23,797 bases of DNA from Veillonellaceae bacterium SB90 (GTDB taxonomy: Bacteria > Bacillota > Negativicutes > Selenomonadales > Selenomonadaceae): the NCBI GenBank assembly GCA_902364065.1, contig CABJCJ010000011.1, positions 1 through 23,797 on the forward strand, read 5' to 3'. Under the pieces are notes generated by a model that saw nothing but the letters and a program-made list of their open reading frames with translations, ran no database searches and had not been told where the DNA came from. The translations under genes were made by a program, and so were the position numbers. Below, in pieces: positions 1-9,013 of the stretch. Within the stretch, counting starts at the first letter, position 1; each line of letters begins with the position of its first letter.

Positions 1-12
1 CCTCTTGTTTTT

Positions 13-41
13 GGGGATCTGTTATTTCACAGCCCCTTTTT
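13..41 (+). terminator. Possible rho-independent terminator of an off-window plus-strand gene
   Basis: GGGG (13-16) pairs with CCCC (33-36) and CTGT (19-22) with ACAG (29-32), leaving a two-base bulge and a six-base loop. Five T residues follow at 37-41. The T tract lies on the plus-strand side only, so the hairpin would end a gene entering from the left, converging on nuoN. The stem is short, so the call is tentative. Confidence 0.45.
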
Positions 42-70
42 GTTGGGGGCGCCCGGTGGCGCATGGTTCT

Positions 71-89
71 GGCCGGTGATATACCGGCC
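71..89. repeat. Perfect inverted repeat just downstream of nuoN
   Basis: GGCCGGT (71-77) and ACCGGCC (83-89) are perfect inverted arms around a five-base loop. They begin 9 nt past the nuoN stop codon. Read on the minus strand the GC-rich stem is not followed by a T tract, so it is not a standard intrinsic terminator. It may protect the 3' end of the nuo transcript or help termination. No other terminator is visible for the operon inside the window. Confidence 0.5.
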
Positions 90-98
90 TTTATTCCA

Positions 99-1547
99 TT
101 AGAGGGTCTGCAGGATCGTCAGGTTGGTGAAAACGGAGAGTGGCTGCGCCCAGATGCCGAAGGCGAGGACGAGAAGGACGGCCGCAAGTCCCGCGAGGGT
201 TGCGGCAGGGGGCAGGCGTAGTTCCTGCTCGTCTGCTTCTTCCCCGGGCGCGAGGTCGCGGAACATCTCACGGATGATGATGAGGTAGTAGTAGACGCTC
301 ATCATCGAGACGACAAAGCCGACGGCTGCGAGCCAGAAGAGGCCGGCATCGACGGCGGCGGTGAAGATGTAGAACTTCCCGATAAAGCCCGCTGTCGGCG
401 GAATGCCTGCCATCGTGAGGAGTGCGACCATCAGGAAGCCGGCGGGCAGCAGCGAGTGGTGTGCGAGCCCGCGTACGTTCTGGAGGTCGGTGCCGCGCTG
501 GTCTTCAAGGTACGAGACGGTGACGAATGCCGCAATGTTTGCGAAGAGGTAGACGGCCGCGTAGAAGAGGACGCTCTTGAGGCCGTCGGCACTGGCCGCC
601 GCCATCGCGCACATCATGTAGCCTGCCTGTGCAATGGAGGAGTAGGCGAGCATGCGCTTGATGTTCGACTGGCAGAACGCCATGATGTTGCCGCCGACCA
701 TTGAGACGCAGGCAAATATGGCGAGAATCTCGGTCCACATCGGCGCAGCCTGCGGCAGTGCCGTGAAGATCACGCGCAGCATGACGGCGATGCCCGCCGC
801 TTTCGAGCACATGGCGAGCAGCGCGGTGACGGGTGCTGGCGCGCCCTCGTAGATGTCGGGGGCCCAGAGGTGGAACGGGATGATGGAAAGCTTGAAGAAG
901 AAGCCGGCGAGCACGAGCCCCATGCCCGCGATGCCGAGCCCCAGAAAAAGCCCCGGGCTCTTCGCGATGGCTTCGAAGGAAAGGCTTCCCGTCATGCCGT
1001 AGATCAGGCTGATGCCATAGAGCAGTGAACCCGTCGCACCCGAGCCGTAGATGAGGTATTTTACGCCCGCCTCGTTCGAAAGCACGCTGTCCGTCCGGAT
1101 GGCGACGAGCACGTAGAAGGAGATTGTCATGAGCTCGAGCCCGACGAAGACCGTGACGAGGTCGTTGGCCGATGCGAGGACGCACATGCCGAGCAGTGCC
1201 GAGAGCAGGAGCGCGTAAAATTCCCCTGTATGCGTCACTTGGCGTGCGGCGTAGCGTGCTCCGTAGAGCACGGTGAAGAGCGTGCCGAGGAGGAAGAGAA
1301 TCTTGAAGAAGATGCTGTAGGCGTCGACGGCATAGATGCCCTGGAAGAAGAAACGGACCGTGCCGTCCGTCGGATAGAGCGAGATTGCAAGCGCGAGGAT
1401 CCCCGTGAGGCCGAGCGCTGTCACGTAAGCCGGCAGCATCCGGCCCGCGCCCCGCTTCCTCATGAGGTCGAGGAGCAGGACGAGCAGCAGGAGAATCGCG
1501 ATGGCAATCTCAATTGAGATTGCGGAAAAATGCATGGCCGTCATCAT
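99..1547 (-). CDS. nuoN: NADH-quinone oxidoreductase subunit N (antiporter-like membrane subunit)
   Basis: This is one of the three Mrp-antiporter-like proton-pumping subunits of the complex I membrane arm, acting in the cytoplasmic membrane. The 482-residue product matches the usual NuoN length and is almost entirely hydrophobic, with about 14 predicted helices. The conserved stretch IIPFHLWAPDIYEGAPAPV lies mid-protein, and lysine-bearing helices typical of the proton channel are present. The ATG overlaps the nuoM stop by 4 nt (ATGA), and GGGAGGG precedes it at about 8 nt, so translation is probably coupled. A second in-frame ATG follows immediately. It is the last gene of the 11-gene nuo operon. 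The family assignment is firm; proton pumping is inferred from the family. Confidence 0.96.
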   Translation of the reverse strand: MMTAMHFSAISIEIAIAILLLLVLLLDLMRKRGAGRMLPAYVTALGLTGILALAISLYPTDGTVRFFFQGIYAVDAYSIFFKILFLLGTLFTVLYGARYAARQVTHTGEFYALLLSALLGMCVLASANDLVTVFVGLELMTISFYVLVAIRTDSVLSNEAGVKYLIYGSGATGSLLYGISLIYGMTGSLSFEAIAKSPGLFLGLGIAGMGLVLAGFFFKLSIIPFHLWAPDIYEGAPAPVTALLAMCSKAAGIAVMLRVIFTALPQAAPMWTEILAIFACVSMVGGNIMAFCQSNIKRMLAYSSIAQAGYMMCAMAAASADGLKSVLFYAAVYLFANIAAFVTVSYLEDQRGTDLQNVRGLAHHSLLPAGFLMVALLTMAGIPPTAGFIGKFYIFTAAVDAGLFWLAAVGFVVSMMSVYYYLIIIREMFRDLAPGEEADEQELRLPPAATLAGLAAVLLVLAFGIWAQPLSVFTNLTILQTL

Positions 1548-3100
1548 TGTGGAAACCCTCCCCAGATCGGTACCCCTTGCAAGAGGGAAATCATCGGCGC
1601 GTCACGGACGAGGTCGAAGAGCGGGCGGAGTGGTTCGACGCCGCTGCCCACCATATCCATCAGCAGGCTTGGGAAAATGCCGAACCCGACGAGAAAGACG
1701 CCGAGAACCACCAGCGGGACGACATCCGTATGGCGTTCATCCTGAATGCCTTCGAAAGCGGCGATGCGCCGGCCGAACAGTACTTTCGCCAGCATCCGCA
1801 GGACGTAGAACGCCGTGAAGATGATGCCGAAGACGCAGATGACGGTGAGCGCGGGGAATTCGCGAATGGCGCCGACGAAGATCGTGAACTCCGGGATGAA
1901 GCCGACGAGTCCCGGCAGCCCGAGGGCGCAGAGGCCTGCGAGCATGAAGCCTGTCGTGATGTAGGGCATGTAGTGCGCGAGTCCCCAGAGCTCGTCCGTC
2001 GAGCGCGCGTCCGTCATATCGTAGACGTAGCCGACCTGCGAGAAGAAGAGCGCAATCATGATGCCGTGGGCAACCATGTAGGCGACGGCACCCGTGACGC
2101 TGACGACGTCCAGCGCGGCGAGGCCGAGGAGGACGTAGCCCATGTGCGACACCGACGAGTAGGAAATCATATACTTGATGTCCTTCTGCGCGAGCGCGAC
2201 ATAGGAGGCGTAGACGACGTTGATCGTCGCAAGGACAGCGATGACGGGCGCCCAGAACTTCGCGCCGAACGGCAGGATGAAGAAGCCGATGCGGATGAGT
2301 GCGTAGCCGCCGACCTTCTTGAGAACGCCGGCATTGACCATCGAGACGGCCGTCGGAGCGGCGGAGTAGCCGTCCGGCGACCAGATATGGAAGGGAAACA
2401 TGGAAAGATGCGAGCCAAAGCCCACGAGCAGCAGCAGGAACGCGATGACCTGTACGCCGTACGGGATATTCCCGGAGACGGACGCCATGGAAAGCGCCGT
2501 CACGTCGAAGGTGCGCGCCCCTGCAGGGAAGGCGTAGACATACAGCAGGATGACGCCGACGAGCATGAACGCCGAGCCGACGAGCAGGAAGATCGTCATC
2601 TTCATCGCTGCTTCGGATTTCGGGATACGCTCGGAGGATCCCCAGATCAGCACCATGATGTAGGCCGGCACGACCACCATTTCGCACAGGAGCAGGAAGA
2701 GGAAGAGGTCGCGCGTGAGGAACGCGCCCGACACGCCCGCGATGAGGATGAGCAGCAGGACGAAGTATTCCTTCGTCCGATGCTCGATGCGCCATGAGGA
2801 GAAGACAGCGGCGAGCCCGACGGCAGACGACAGCAGGAGCAGCGGCAGTGAGATGCCGTCGACGCCGAGCGAATAGGCGATGCCGAGATCGGTGACCCAC
2901 GGCACGTATTCCGTGTACTGCATCCCGCCTGCTGCCATGTCGTAATCGATATAGAGGAAGAGCGTGAGGAGCAGCGTGATGATCATGGCGAGTGCCGAAA
3001 GCTGGCGCATCGTGTCATGAAAGCGCTTCGGCAGTACCGCGATGATGCCTGCCGCCACGAGCGGCGTGAGAAGAATTATGGAAAGGATCGGAAACGACAT
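1544..3100 (-). CDS. nuoM: NADH-quinone oxidoreductase subunit M (antiporter-like membrane subunit)
   Basis: This is the second antiporter-like proton-pumping subunit of the complex I membrane arm. The product is 518 residues, starting MSFPILSII, and is polytopic throughout. The family motif SMFPFHIWSPDGYSAAPTAV marks the discontinuous-helix region. The reading frame is open 45 nt further upstream, but the ATG at 3100 is chosen. It overlaps the nuoL stop by one base (TAATG) and has AGGAGGTG about 10 nt upstream, whereas the longer start would lie inside nuoL without a good ribosome site. The 3' end overlaps nuoN by 4 nt. The identification is firm. Confidence 0.96.
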   Translation of the reverse strand: MSFPILSIILLTPLVAAGIIAVLPKRFHDTMRQLSALAMIITLLLTLFLYIDYDMAAGGMQYTEYVPWVTDLGIAYSLGVDGISLPLLLLSSAVGLAAVFSSWRIEHRTKEYFVLLLILIAGVSGAFLTRDLFLFLLLCEMVVVPAYIMVLIWGSSERIPKSEAAMKMTIFLLVGSAFMLVGVILLYVYAFPAGARTFDVTALSMASVSGNIPYGVQVIAFLLLLVGFGSHLSMFPFHIWSPDGYSAAPTAVSMVNAGVLKKVGGYALIRIGFFILPFGAKFWAPVIAVLATINVVYASYVALAQKDIKYMISYSSVSHMGYVLLGLAALDVVSVTGAVAYMVAHGIMIALFFSQVGYVYDMTDARSTDELWGLAHYMPYITTGFMLAGLCALGLPGLVGFIPEFTIFVGAIREFPALTVICVFGIIFTAFYVLRMLAKVLFGRRIAAFEGIQDERHTDVVPLVVLGVFLVGFGIFPSLLMDMVGSGVEPLRPLFDLVRDAPMISLLQGVPIWGGFPQ

Positions 3101-5001
3101 TAGCCGAGAACACCTCCTGTATACGAAAGGATACGGACCGTCCAATAGAGCGCTGCGACGAGAAGGATGGCAACGCCCGCGTAGAAGAAGAGCAGATACC
3201 GCTGCACCTGTCCGTTGGCGGGCGCGGCGAGCAGGGCGCTCGTCCCGAGCGCGTAGGCGCCGAGTCCGTTCATGATGCCGCCGAAGATATGGATGTCTAC
3301 CCAGTCGAGCGCATAGGCAAGCGCGTAGACAAAGCGGCGGCGGAAGAAGTCGTAGAGCTCGTCGATGTAGAACTTGTTGTAGACGAGGCTGTAAAGGAAG
3401 CCGTAGCGGCGCAGTGCGACCTTGCGGCTGATATGTGCGACACCGTAGACGATATAGGCTGCAATGAAGCCCGCGAGCGAGACGGCTGTGCCCGTTACTG
3501 CGACGGCGGGTTCAAGCGCCGCATGCACCGGCGTGCCGTTGTTGACCCACAGCGAAAAGCCGCCATAATAGCCCGCAAGGCCGGTAATGAGCGTCAACAC
3601 GGCGAGCAGGAGCATCGGCCAGCGCATGAAGGCATCGACCTCGTGCGCCTCGTACTTGCTGTGGTTCTTCCCAAGGAAGGCGATGATCAGGAGGCGCATC
3701 ATGTAGAATGCCGTGAGGAACGAGGCCGCGAGCAGGACGGCGTAGACCGGTCCTCCCGCGTGCATCGCCGCCGCGAGGATCTCGTCCTTCGAGAAGAAGC
3801 CGGAGAATGGCGGGATGCCCGAGATCGCGAGCACGCCGACGACCATGCAGACGAACGTCAGCGGCATCTTCTTGTACAGGCCGCCCATGCGGAAGATGTT
3901 CGTCTCCTCGTGGAGCGCGTGCATGATGGCGCCTGCGCAGAGGAAGAGCATCGCCTTGAAGAAGGCATGCGTCACGAGGTGGAACATGCTCGCCGAGAAC
4001 GCGCCGAGCCCGACGGCCGCCATCATGAAGCCGAGCTGGCTGATGGTCGAGTACGCGAGGACACTCTTGAATTTCGTCTGCGTCACGGCGATGCAGGCGG
4101 CGAAGATTGCCGTGAAAGTGCCGATGCCCGTGATGAAGTCCATTGCGATTGCTGACTCACTGAAGATGAAGTAGGCACGGGCGACGAGGAAGACGCCCGC
4201 CGCGACCATCGTTGCGGCATGGATGAGCGCAGACGTCGGCGTCGGGCCCTCCATCGCGTCGAGCAGCCAGACGTGGAGCGGGAACTGACCGGATTTGCCG
4301 ATTGCGCCCATGAAGAGCAGGAGTCCGATGACGGTAATCATCGTCGTGCCCGTTGCCATCACATAGTATGGTACGATTGCGCGCAGTTCCAGGAAGTCTG
4401 TCGTGCCGAACGTGACGGCGAGGATGATGATGCCGACGAGCATCCCAAAATCGCCGATGCGCGTCGTGATGAACGCCTTCTTTGCCGCCTCGCGTGCCTT
4501 GACCTTTTCATAGTAGAAGCCAATCAGGAGGTACGAGCAGAGACCGACGCCCTCCCAGAAGACGTAGAGCTGCAGGAAGCTTACGGCGCCGACGAGTCCG
4601 AGCATCGTCGCGGAAAAGAGCGAGATGAAGGCAAAGAAGCGCCCCATGCCGGGATCGTCCGCCATGTAGCTGGCCGAATAGATGTAGACGAGCAGCGAGA
4701 CGAGCGTGACGACAACCAGCATCATGGCCGTCAGCGGGTCGACGAAGATCCCCATCGTCAGTGGCAGGTCGGCGACGTGCGCCCAGATCACCTGTATGAC
4801 GAAGGGGTGATTCATCGTGATGCCGTACATCTGCGTCGCCATCGCAACGAAGATGGAGAAGATGAACGACAGCGACATCATGAAGATTGCAATCGTGGCC
4901 GAGAGCTTCTTGTCGTTTCGCGTAAACGGCCCGATGAGCAGGAACGCCAGCGCGGGAAAGAGAGGAATCAGATAGGCGTGCGTAAGCGCAAAGGTAAACA
5001 T
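3100..5001 (-). CDS. nuoL: NADH-quinone oxidoreductase subunit L (antiporter-like membrane subunit)
   Basis: This is the largest, distal proton-pumping subunit of complex I, 633 residues, which is normal for the family. It shows polytopic antiporter-like helices, with GKSGQFPLHVWLLDAMEGPT and later LVTHAFFKAMLFLCAGA carrying conserved family residues. The C-terminal part (about residues 490-633) has the extra region typical of NuoL, including the lateral helix and a final transmembrane segment. AAGGAGGGG precedes the ATG by about 8 nt. A short gap of 15 nt separates it from nuoK, and its stop shares one base with the nuoM start. The assignment is firm; function is from the family. Confidence 0.97.
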   Translation of the reverse strand: MFTFALTHAYLIPLFPALAFLLIGPFTRNDKKLSATIAIFMMSLSFIFSIFVAMATQMYGITMNHPFVIQVIWAHVADLPLTMGIFVDPLTAMMLVVVTLVSLLVYIYSASYMADDPGMGRFFAFISLFSATMLGLVGAVSFLQLYVFWEGVGLCSYLLIGFYYEKVKAREAAKKAFITTRIGDFGMLVGIIILAVTFGTTDFLELRAIVPYYVMATGTTMITVIGLLLFMGAIGKSGQFPLHVWLLDAMEGPTPTSALIHAATMVAAGVFLVARAYFIFSESAIAMDFITGIGTFTAIFAACIAVTQTKFKSVLAYSTISQLGFMMAAVGLGAFSASMFHLVTHAFFKAMLFLCAGAIMHALHEETNIFRMGGLYKKMPLTFVCMVVGVLAISGIPPFSGFFSKDEILAAAMHAGGPVYAVLLAASFLTAFYMMRLLIIAFLGKNHSKYEAHEVDAFMRWPMLLLAVLTLITGLAGYYGGFSLWVNNGTPVHAALEPAVAVTGTAVSLAGFIAAYIVYGVAHISRKVALRRYGFLYSLVYNKFYIDELYDFFRRRFVYALAYALDWVDIHIFGGIMNGLGAYALGTSALLAAPANGQVQRYLLFFYAGVAILLVAALYWTVRILSYTGGVLG

Positions 5002-5016
5002 GAAGATTTCCCCTCC

Positions 5017-5358
5017 TTAATTTCGAAATCCATTTGGTTCGTGCAGACCATCCGCTTCGTCCGCGTTTGTCGCGGCGCGCAGGCGGAAAAGGTTGATCGC
5101 CAGTGCGAGCCCGACCGCGATCTCCGCTGCTGCAACGGCGATGGAAAAGAGGGCCATGACCTGCCCCGCCCCGTCGTGGACATAGAGCCGGTCAAAGGCG
5201 ATGAGGTTCAGATTCACCGCGTTGAGCATGAGTTCGATGCACATGAGGATCGCGATGATGCCGCGGCGAGTGAAAAGCCCGTACAGCCCGATGGAGAAGA
5301 GGAAAGCGGACAGTGTCAGCACTTCGTTCATCCCGATGGACGCGTTCAACGTACTCAT
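5017..5358 (-). CDS. nuoK: NADH-quinone oxidoreductase subunit K
   Basis: This is a small three-helix membrane subunit of complex I that helps carry the proton and coupling pathway between NuoH and NuoN. The 113-residue product has the diagnostic helix GIIAILMCIELMLNAVNLNL with its conserved membrane glutamate, and a second acidic helix (AAAEIAVGLALAINLFR). The ATG at 5358 overlaps the nuoJ stop by 4 nt and has AGAGGAGG upstream. An internal ATG nine codons later (MNEVLTLS) would give the more usual length of about 104 residues, but it has no better ribosome site. The hydrophilic tail after NLFRLRAA is slightly long for the family. Confidence 0.95.
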   Translation of the reverse strand: MSTLNASIGMNEVLTLSAFLFSIGLYGLFTRRGIIAILMCIELMLNAVNLNLIAFDRLYVHDGAGQVMALFSIAVAAAEIAVGLALAINLFRLRAATNADEADGLHEPNGFRN

Positions 5359-5852
5359 GAAGCATGACCTCCTCTCGCGAGCAGCAGGGCCCCAATCATC
5401 GCGGCGAGCAAAAGGATGGCCGCGAGCTCAAACGGCAGCGCGAAATTGCTGAGGAGCAGTACGGCGAGATCTGCCGCCTCCGTTGCAGGCCCTGCAGCAG
5501 AGCTTGTCGGCAGCGGCGTGAGGGTGGCGGCAAGGCCGAGGAGGACAAAGATGAGCGACGCCATCCCCGCGCCGACGAAGCGCTTGCTCAGGCTCTGGAC
5601 AGGCGCAGAGATGGACATATCCGCACGGCCCACCATCATGATCGCCATGACGATGAGGATGGCGACCGCACCGCTGTAAACCATCAGCTGCACCGCGCCC
5701 AGGAACGGCGCCTGCAGCGCGAAGTAGATGAGCGCGAGCCCGATGAAGGAGAGGACGAGGAAGAGGGCGCTGTGCACGATGTTGTGTGAGAGCACCATGC
5801 CGAGTGCGCCGATGACAGCCACGAGGGCGAAGAGAAAAAATAGAATCTGCAT
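5355..5852 (-). CDS. nuoJ: NADH-quinone oxidoreductase subunit J
   Basis: This is a five-helix membrane subunit of complex I lying next to NuoK and NuoH. The product is 165 residues with the conserved third helix PFLGAVQLMVYSGAVAILIVMAIMM, which carries the pi-bulge region of the family. Two starts compete: a GTG at 5855 and an ATG at 5852 (GTGATG). AAGGAGG lies 6 nt before the GTG and 9 nt before the ATG. The ATG is chosen, and it overlaps the nuoI stop by one base (TGATG). The 3' end overlaps nuoK by 4 nt. The membrane topology and operon place make the assignment firm. Confidence 0.94.
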   Translation of the reverse strand: MQILFFLFALVAVIGALGMVLSHNIVHSALFLVLSFIGLALIYFALQAPFLGAVQLMVYSGAVAILIVMAIMMVGRADMSISAPVQSLSKRFVGAGMASLIFVLLGLAATLTPLPTSSAAGPATEAADLAVLLLSNFALPFELAAILLLAAMIGALLLARGGHAS

Positions 5853-6346
5853 CACGCCTCGCCTCCTTTCGTATCTGCCTGCTGCTTTGCCTGCGCGGCC
5901 GCCTTTGCCTCAGCTTCTGCCTTTGACGCGATATCGGCGAGCAGCTCCTTGAGATCGGCGCGGTCCGCATCGGAAACAGCATCATGTGTCATCGCCGTTT
6001 TGCTCCACGAGGAGAAAGCGAAATCCTTGTCCCACTTGAGCGTATGGACCGGGCAGGCCTCAACGCAGAGATTGCAGAACAGGCAGCGGCCCGTCTTGTG
6101 GACGTAATGTTCCATATGCCGCTTCTTCTTTGCGTCCGTGACGACCTTGAGTTCCAGCGCCTTGTTGGGGCAGGCCATGGCGCAGAGCTGGCAGGCGATG
6201 CAGACGCGCCAGTCCATCGCCAGGTTGCCGCCGCGGAAGCCTTCAGCCACGGGGAGCTTCTCCTCAGGATAGCAGAACGTCTCCTTCTTGCCGAAGAAAT
6301 GCTTGATCGTGACACCCATGCCCGTCAAGAGTCCCTTGCCAAACAA
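5852..6346 (-). CDS. nuoI: NADH-quinone oxidoreductase subunit I, two [4Fe-4S] ferredoxin-like subunit
   Basis: This peripheral-arm subunit carries clusters N6a and N6b and passes electrons to NuoB. With the chosen start, the two cluster motifs are at C49-C52-C55-C59 (CIACQLCAMACP) and C88-C91-C94-C98 (CLFCNLCVEACP). The frame is open to a GTG at 6355, but that codon overlaps the Shine-Dalgarno itself. A perfect AAGGAGG sits 8 nt upstream of the TTG at 6346, giving a 164-residue product beginning MFGKGLLTGMG. The last 25 or so residues are an Ala/Glu/Lys-rich tail (KAEAEAKAAAQAKQQ), probably a charged helix and dispensable for the fold. The ribosome site overlaps the nuoH stop. Confidence 0.95.
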   Translation of the reverse strand: MFGKGLLTGMGVTIKHFFGKKETFCYPEEKLPVAEGFRGGNLAMDWRVCIACQLCAMACPNKALELKVVTDAKKKRHMEHYVHKTGRCLFCNLCVEACPVHTLKWDKDFAFSSWSKTAMTHDAVSDADRADLKELLADIASKAEAEAKAAAQAKQQADTKGGEA

Positions 6347-6359
6347 TGCTGTCACCTCC

Positions 6360-7403
6360 TTATACGAGATCGAGCGCGAACATGACGGCGCCCGTCAGAA
6401 AAACATTCAGGATTGCGAGTGGTAAAAGCGCCTTCCAGCCAAATGAAAGCATCTGGTCGACGCGGGTGCGCGGGAACGTCCAGCGGAACCACATGATCAA
6501 AAAGACCATCGCGACGGCTTTGATGGCGAACCACACGAAGCCCGGCAGGAACGAGGGTCCCAGGTACCCGCCGAGGAAGAACGTCGTCGCGAGGATCGCA
6601 GCCGTCAGCAGATTGGCGTACTCCGCGAGGAAGAAGAGCGCCCAGCGCATGCCGGAATACTCCGTGAAGGGGCCGGCGATGATTTCCGATTCGCCCTCGA
6701 CGAGGTCGAACGGCGTGCGGTTCGTCTCCGCGACGGCGGAAATCAGGAAGATGATGAAGGCAAGCGGCTGCAGAAAGAGGAACCAGTGGCCGCCCTGCTG
6801 TGCGAGGACGATGTCTTCAAGGCGCATCGAGCCCGTGATCATCAGGATGCCGAGCAGCGAGAAGAGCAGCGGCGCTTCGTAGCTGATCATCTGTGAGACG
6901 ATACGGAAGCCGCCGATCATCGAATACTTGTTGTTCGAAGCGTAGCCGCCCATCAGGAAGGGCAGGACGGCTTGGCTGGAAATCGCAAACAGCAGGAACA
7001 CGCCGACGTTGACATCGGCGAGAACCACGCCTGCATCGAAGGGGAAGAAGGCGTAGACGAGAGCTGCCGGCACGAAGAGGAGTGCGGGGGAGAGCGCCCA
7101 GAGGACCTTGTCGGCGCCTGCGGGCATGATGTCCTCCTTGCTCATGAGCTTGAGCATATCGGCGACGGGCTGCAGGAGCCCGAAGCGGCCGCCGACGCGG
7201 TTGGGGCCCAGACGCATCTGCATGAAGGCGCAGAGCTTCCGCTCGGCATACGTGAAGACGATGGCCGCCATCGAGATGATGCCGAGCAGCGCCGCGATGC
7301 CGATGACGATGAACACGAGATCCGCCAGGAGAGGAATCCCTGTCAGAGAGGCGATTCCGTCGTGAATCCATCGGGCAAGGCCCGAGAGCAATGATGTTTC
7401 CAT
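6360..7403 (-). CDS. nuoH: NADH-quinone oxidoreductase subunit H
   Basis: This membrane subunit forms much of the quinone-binding chamber at the junction of the two arms. The 347-residue product has about eight transmembrane helices. The family signatures are clear: YAERKLCAFMQMRLGPNRVG near residues 50-70, AETNRTPFDLVEGESEIIAG with its acidic cluster, and the C-terminal WFRWTFPRTRVDQM. The start ATG is preceded by GAGGAGGG at 6-7 nt. It follows nuoD by 10 nt. Gene order D-H (no nuoG between, and no EFG elsewhere in the operon) matches the 11-subunit complexes. The identification is firm. Confidence 0.97.
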   Translation of the reverse strand: METSLLSGLARWIHDGIASLTGIPLLADLVFIVIGIAALLGIISMAAIVFTYAERKLCAFMQMRLGPNRVGGRFGLLQPVADMLKLMSKEDIMPAGADKVLWALSPALLFVPAALVYAFFPFDAGVVLADVNVGVFLLFAISSQAVLPFLMGGYASNNKYSMIGGFRIVSQMISYEAPLLFSLLGILMITGSMRLEDIVLAQQGGHWFLFLQPLAFIIFLISAVAETNRTPFDLVEGESEIIAGPFTEYSGMRWALFFLAEYANLLTAAILATTFFLGGYLGPSFLPGFVWFAIKAVAMVFLIMWFRWTFPRTRVDQMLSFGWKALLPLAILNVFLTGAVMFALDLV

Positions 7404-7413
7404 GAGTCCCTCC

Positions 7414-8511
7414 TCAGCAGTCGACTTCGCCCATGATTGGGTCGATCGAGGAATAGGCGCTGACCGAGTCGCCGATCAGCATGCCGCGGCACATGAGGTC
7501 GAGCCCCTGCATATTGACAAATGACGGACGGCGGATATGCACGCGGTACGGCTTCGGGGTACCATCGCTGACAAGATAGAAGCCGAGTTCGCCGCGCGTG
7601 CCTTCCGTGCGGCTGTAGATTTCGCCCGCAGGCGGTTTCAGGACGCGAGGCACCTTGGCCATAATCTCGCCTTCCGGCATCTTGTCGAGTGCCTGGCGGA
7701 TGATCCGCGCGCTCTCTTTGATTTCCCGGAGCTTGACGATGTACCGGTCCCAATTGTCGCCGTGTGTGCCGACCGGAACATCGAAATCGAGCTCGCCGTA
7801 CACGCTGTAGGCGTCGAGTTTCCGCAGGTCGCGCGCGACACCTGTTGCCCTGAGGTTCGGTCCCGTCATGTTGAGGGCGAGAGCCTCCTCCTGCGTCATC
7901 GGTGAGATGCCGGCGATGCGTCGCCTGAAGATCTCATTGCCCGTCAAGAGCTTGTCGTACTCCGCGAGGAACTGCGGCACGCGCTCAAGGAAGCGTTTCG
8001 TCAGAGCACGTGCCTTGTCCGTGAACTCGCCTGCGACGCCGCCGATGCGGATGTAATGGAACGTCTGCCGTGCGCCGCAGACCTCGTTGAAGATGTCGAG
8101 GATGTACTCGCGGTCACGGAAGCAGCAGAGCATGCCCGTGGACGCGCCGAGGTCGTTTGCAAGCGAGCCAATGCCGACCAGGTGGCTGTTGATGCGGTTG
8201 AGTTCCGCCATGATCACGCGAATGAATTCCGCGCGGCGCGGGACCTCAAGCCCCGCGAGCTCTTCAACTGCGCGCGCGAAACCGAAATTGTTGTTCATCG
8301 ACGAGACGTAGTCGAGCCGGTCCGTATAGGGGAGCCCCTGTACGTAGGTGCGCGACTCCAGGAGTTTCTCGATGCCGCGATGCAGATACCCGAGTACGGG
8401 CTCAGCCTTTTGGATGCGCTCGCCGTCGAGTGTGAGTTTCACCTGAAGGACGCCGTGCGTCGACGGATGCTGCGGCCCCATGTTGAGAAGATACGTTTCC
8501 GTCCGCTTCAC
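7414..8511 (-). CDS. nuoD: NADH-quinone oxidoreductase subunit D (49-kDa type)
   Basis: This peripheral-arm subunit forms the quinone-reduction site together with NuoB and is related to the large subunit of [NiFe] hydrogenases. The 365-residue product starts [22 protein letters not shown], with the conserved [10 protein letters not shown] loop near the quinone head group. It ends [12 protein letters not shown], equivalent to the DPVMGEVDR ending of the family. It is somewhat shorter than the roughly 400 residues common in proteobacteria. It is separate from nuoC, unlike the fused NuoCD of enterics. The ATG overlaps the nuoC stop by 4 nt. Catalysis is inferred from the family. Confidence 0.97.
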   Translation of the reverse strand: MKRTETYLLNMGPQHPSTHGVLQVKLTLDGERIQKAEPVLGYLHRGIEKLLESRTYVQGLPYTDRLDYVSSMNNNFGFARAVEELAGLEVPRRAEFIRVIMAELNRINSHLVGIGSLANDLGASTGMLCCFRDREYILDIFNEVCGARQTFHYIRIGGVAGEFTDKARALTKRFLERVPQFLAEYDKLLTGNEIFRRRIAGISPMTQEEALALNMTGPNLRATGVARDLRKLDAYSVYGELDFDVPVGTHGDNWDRYIVKLREIKESARIIRQALDKMPEGEIMAKVPRVLKPPAGEIYSRTEGTRGELGFYLVSDGTPKPYRVHIRRPSFVNMQGLDLMCRGMLIGDSVSAYSSIDPIMGEVDC

Positions 8512-9008
8512 GCTTCTGCCTCCTTTCGCGTCCCCGTGCGTATGGCCTTGGGCGGCACGGGTTTCTTGTAGACGAAATCCTTGCGCAGTGGATGCCCCTC
8601 GAAGTTCTCCGGCATCAGGATGCGCCGGAGGTCCGGATGGCCCGCGAAGCGCACGCCCATGAGATCATAGACCTCGCGCTCCTCGAAATTCGCTCCGGGG
8701 AACACGCCCGTGATGCTCGGCACCTCAGGGGTATCCCTGTCCAGACGCACCTTGATGACGGCGCAGGCATCGAGCAGCTCCGAGAAGAGATAATAGACGA
8801 CGTCGATCGCGTCCTTGAGGTCCACGGCCGTCAGGCAGGAAAGATGCGTGAAGGAGAGATCTGCGTCCGTTTTCAAAAACGCCACGAGCGGGACGAGTTC
8901 TTCACAGCTCGCATAGATTGCAGGGCGTGTACTTTCTTCGATTGAGATTGTGGGAAACTTCTTCTTGAGACGCAAAAGTTCTCCCTCCGTCAAACAGCGC
9001 TGTTTCAT
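8508..9008 (-). CDS. nuoC: NADH-quinone oxidoreductase subunit C (30-kDa type)
   Basis: This is a structural subunit of the peripheral arm next to NuoD. The product is 166 residues from the chosen ATG ([10 protein letters not shown]). The diagnostic motif is [36 protein letters not shown] in the C-terminal third. The frame is open 42 nt further upstream into nuoB, but the ATG at 9008 has AAAGGAAG about 9 nt upstream and leaves a normal 5-nt gap after the nuoB stop. The 3' end overlaps nuoD by 4 nt. The identification is firm. Confidence 0.95.
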   Translation of the reverse strand: MKQRCLTEGELLRLKKKFPTISIEESTRPAIYASCEELVPLVAFLKTDADLSFTHLSCLTAVDLKDAIDVVYYLFSELLDACAVIKVRLDRDTPEVPSITGVFPGANFEEREVYDLMGVRFAGHPDLRRILMPENFEGHPLRKDFVYKKPVPPKAIRTGTRKEAEA

Positions 9009-9013
9009 GCCGC

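Noticed and set aside
1514..2797. Long plus-strand open frame (427 codons) opposite nuoM
   Set aside because: The translation is a charged, low-complexity Arg/Asp/Glu/His-rich string typical of the antisense of a GC-rich membrane-protein gene. It has no ribosome site or recognisable domain.
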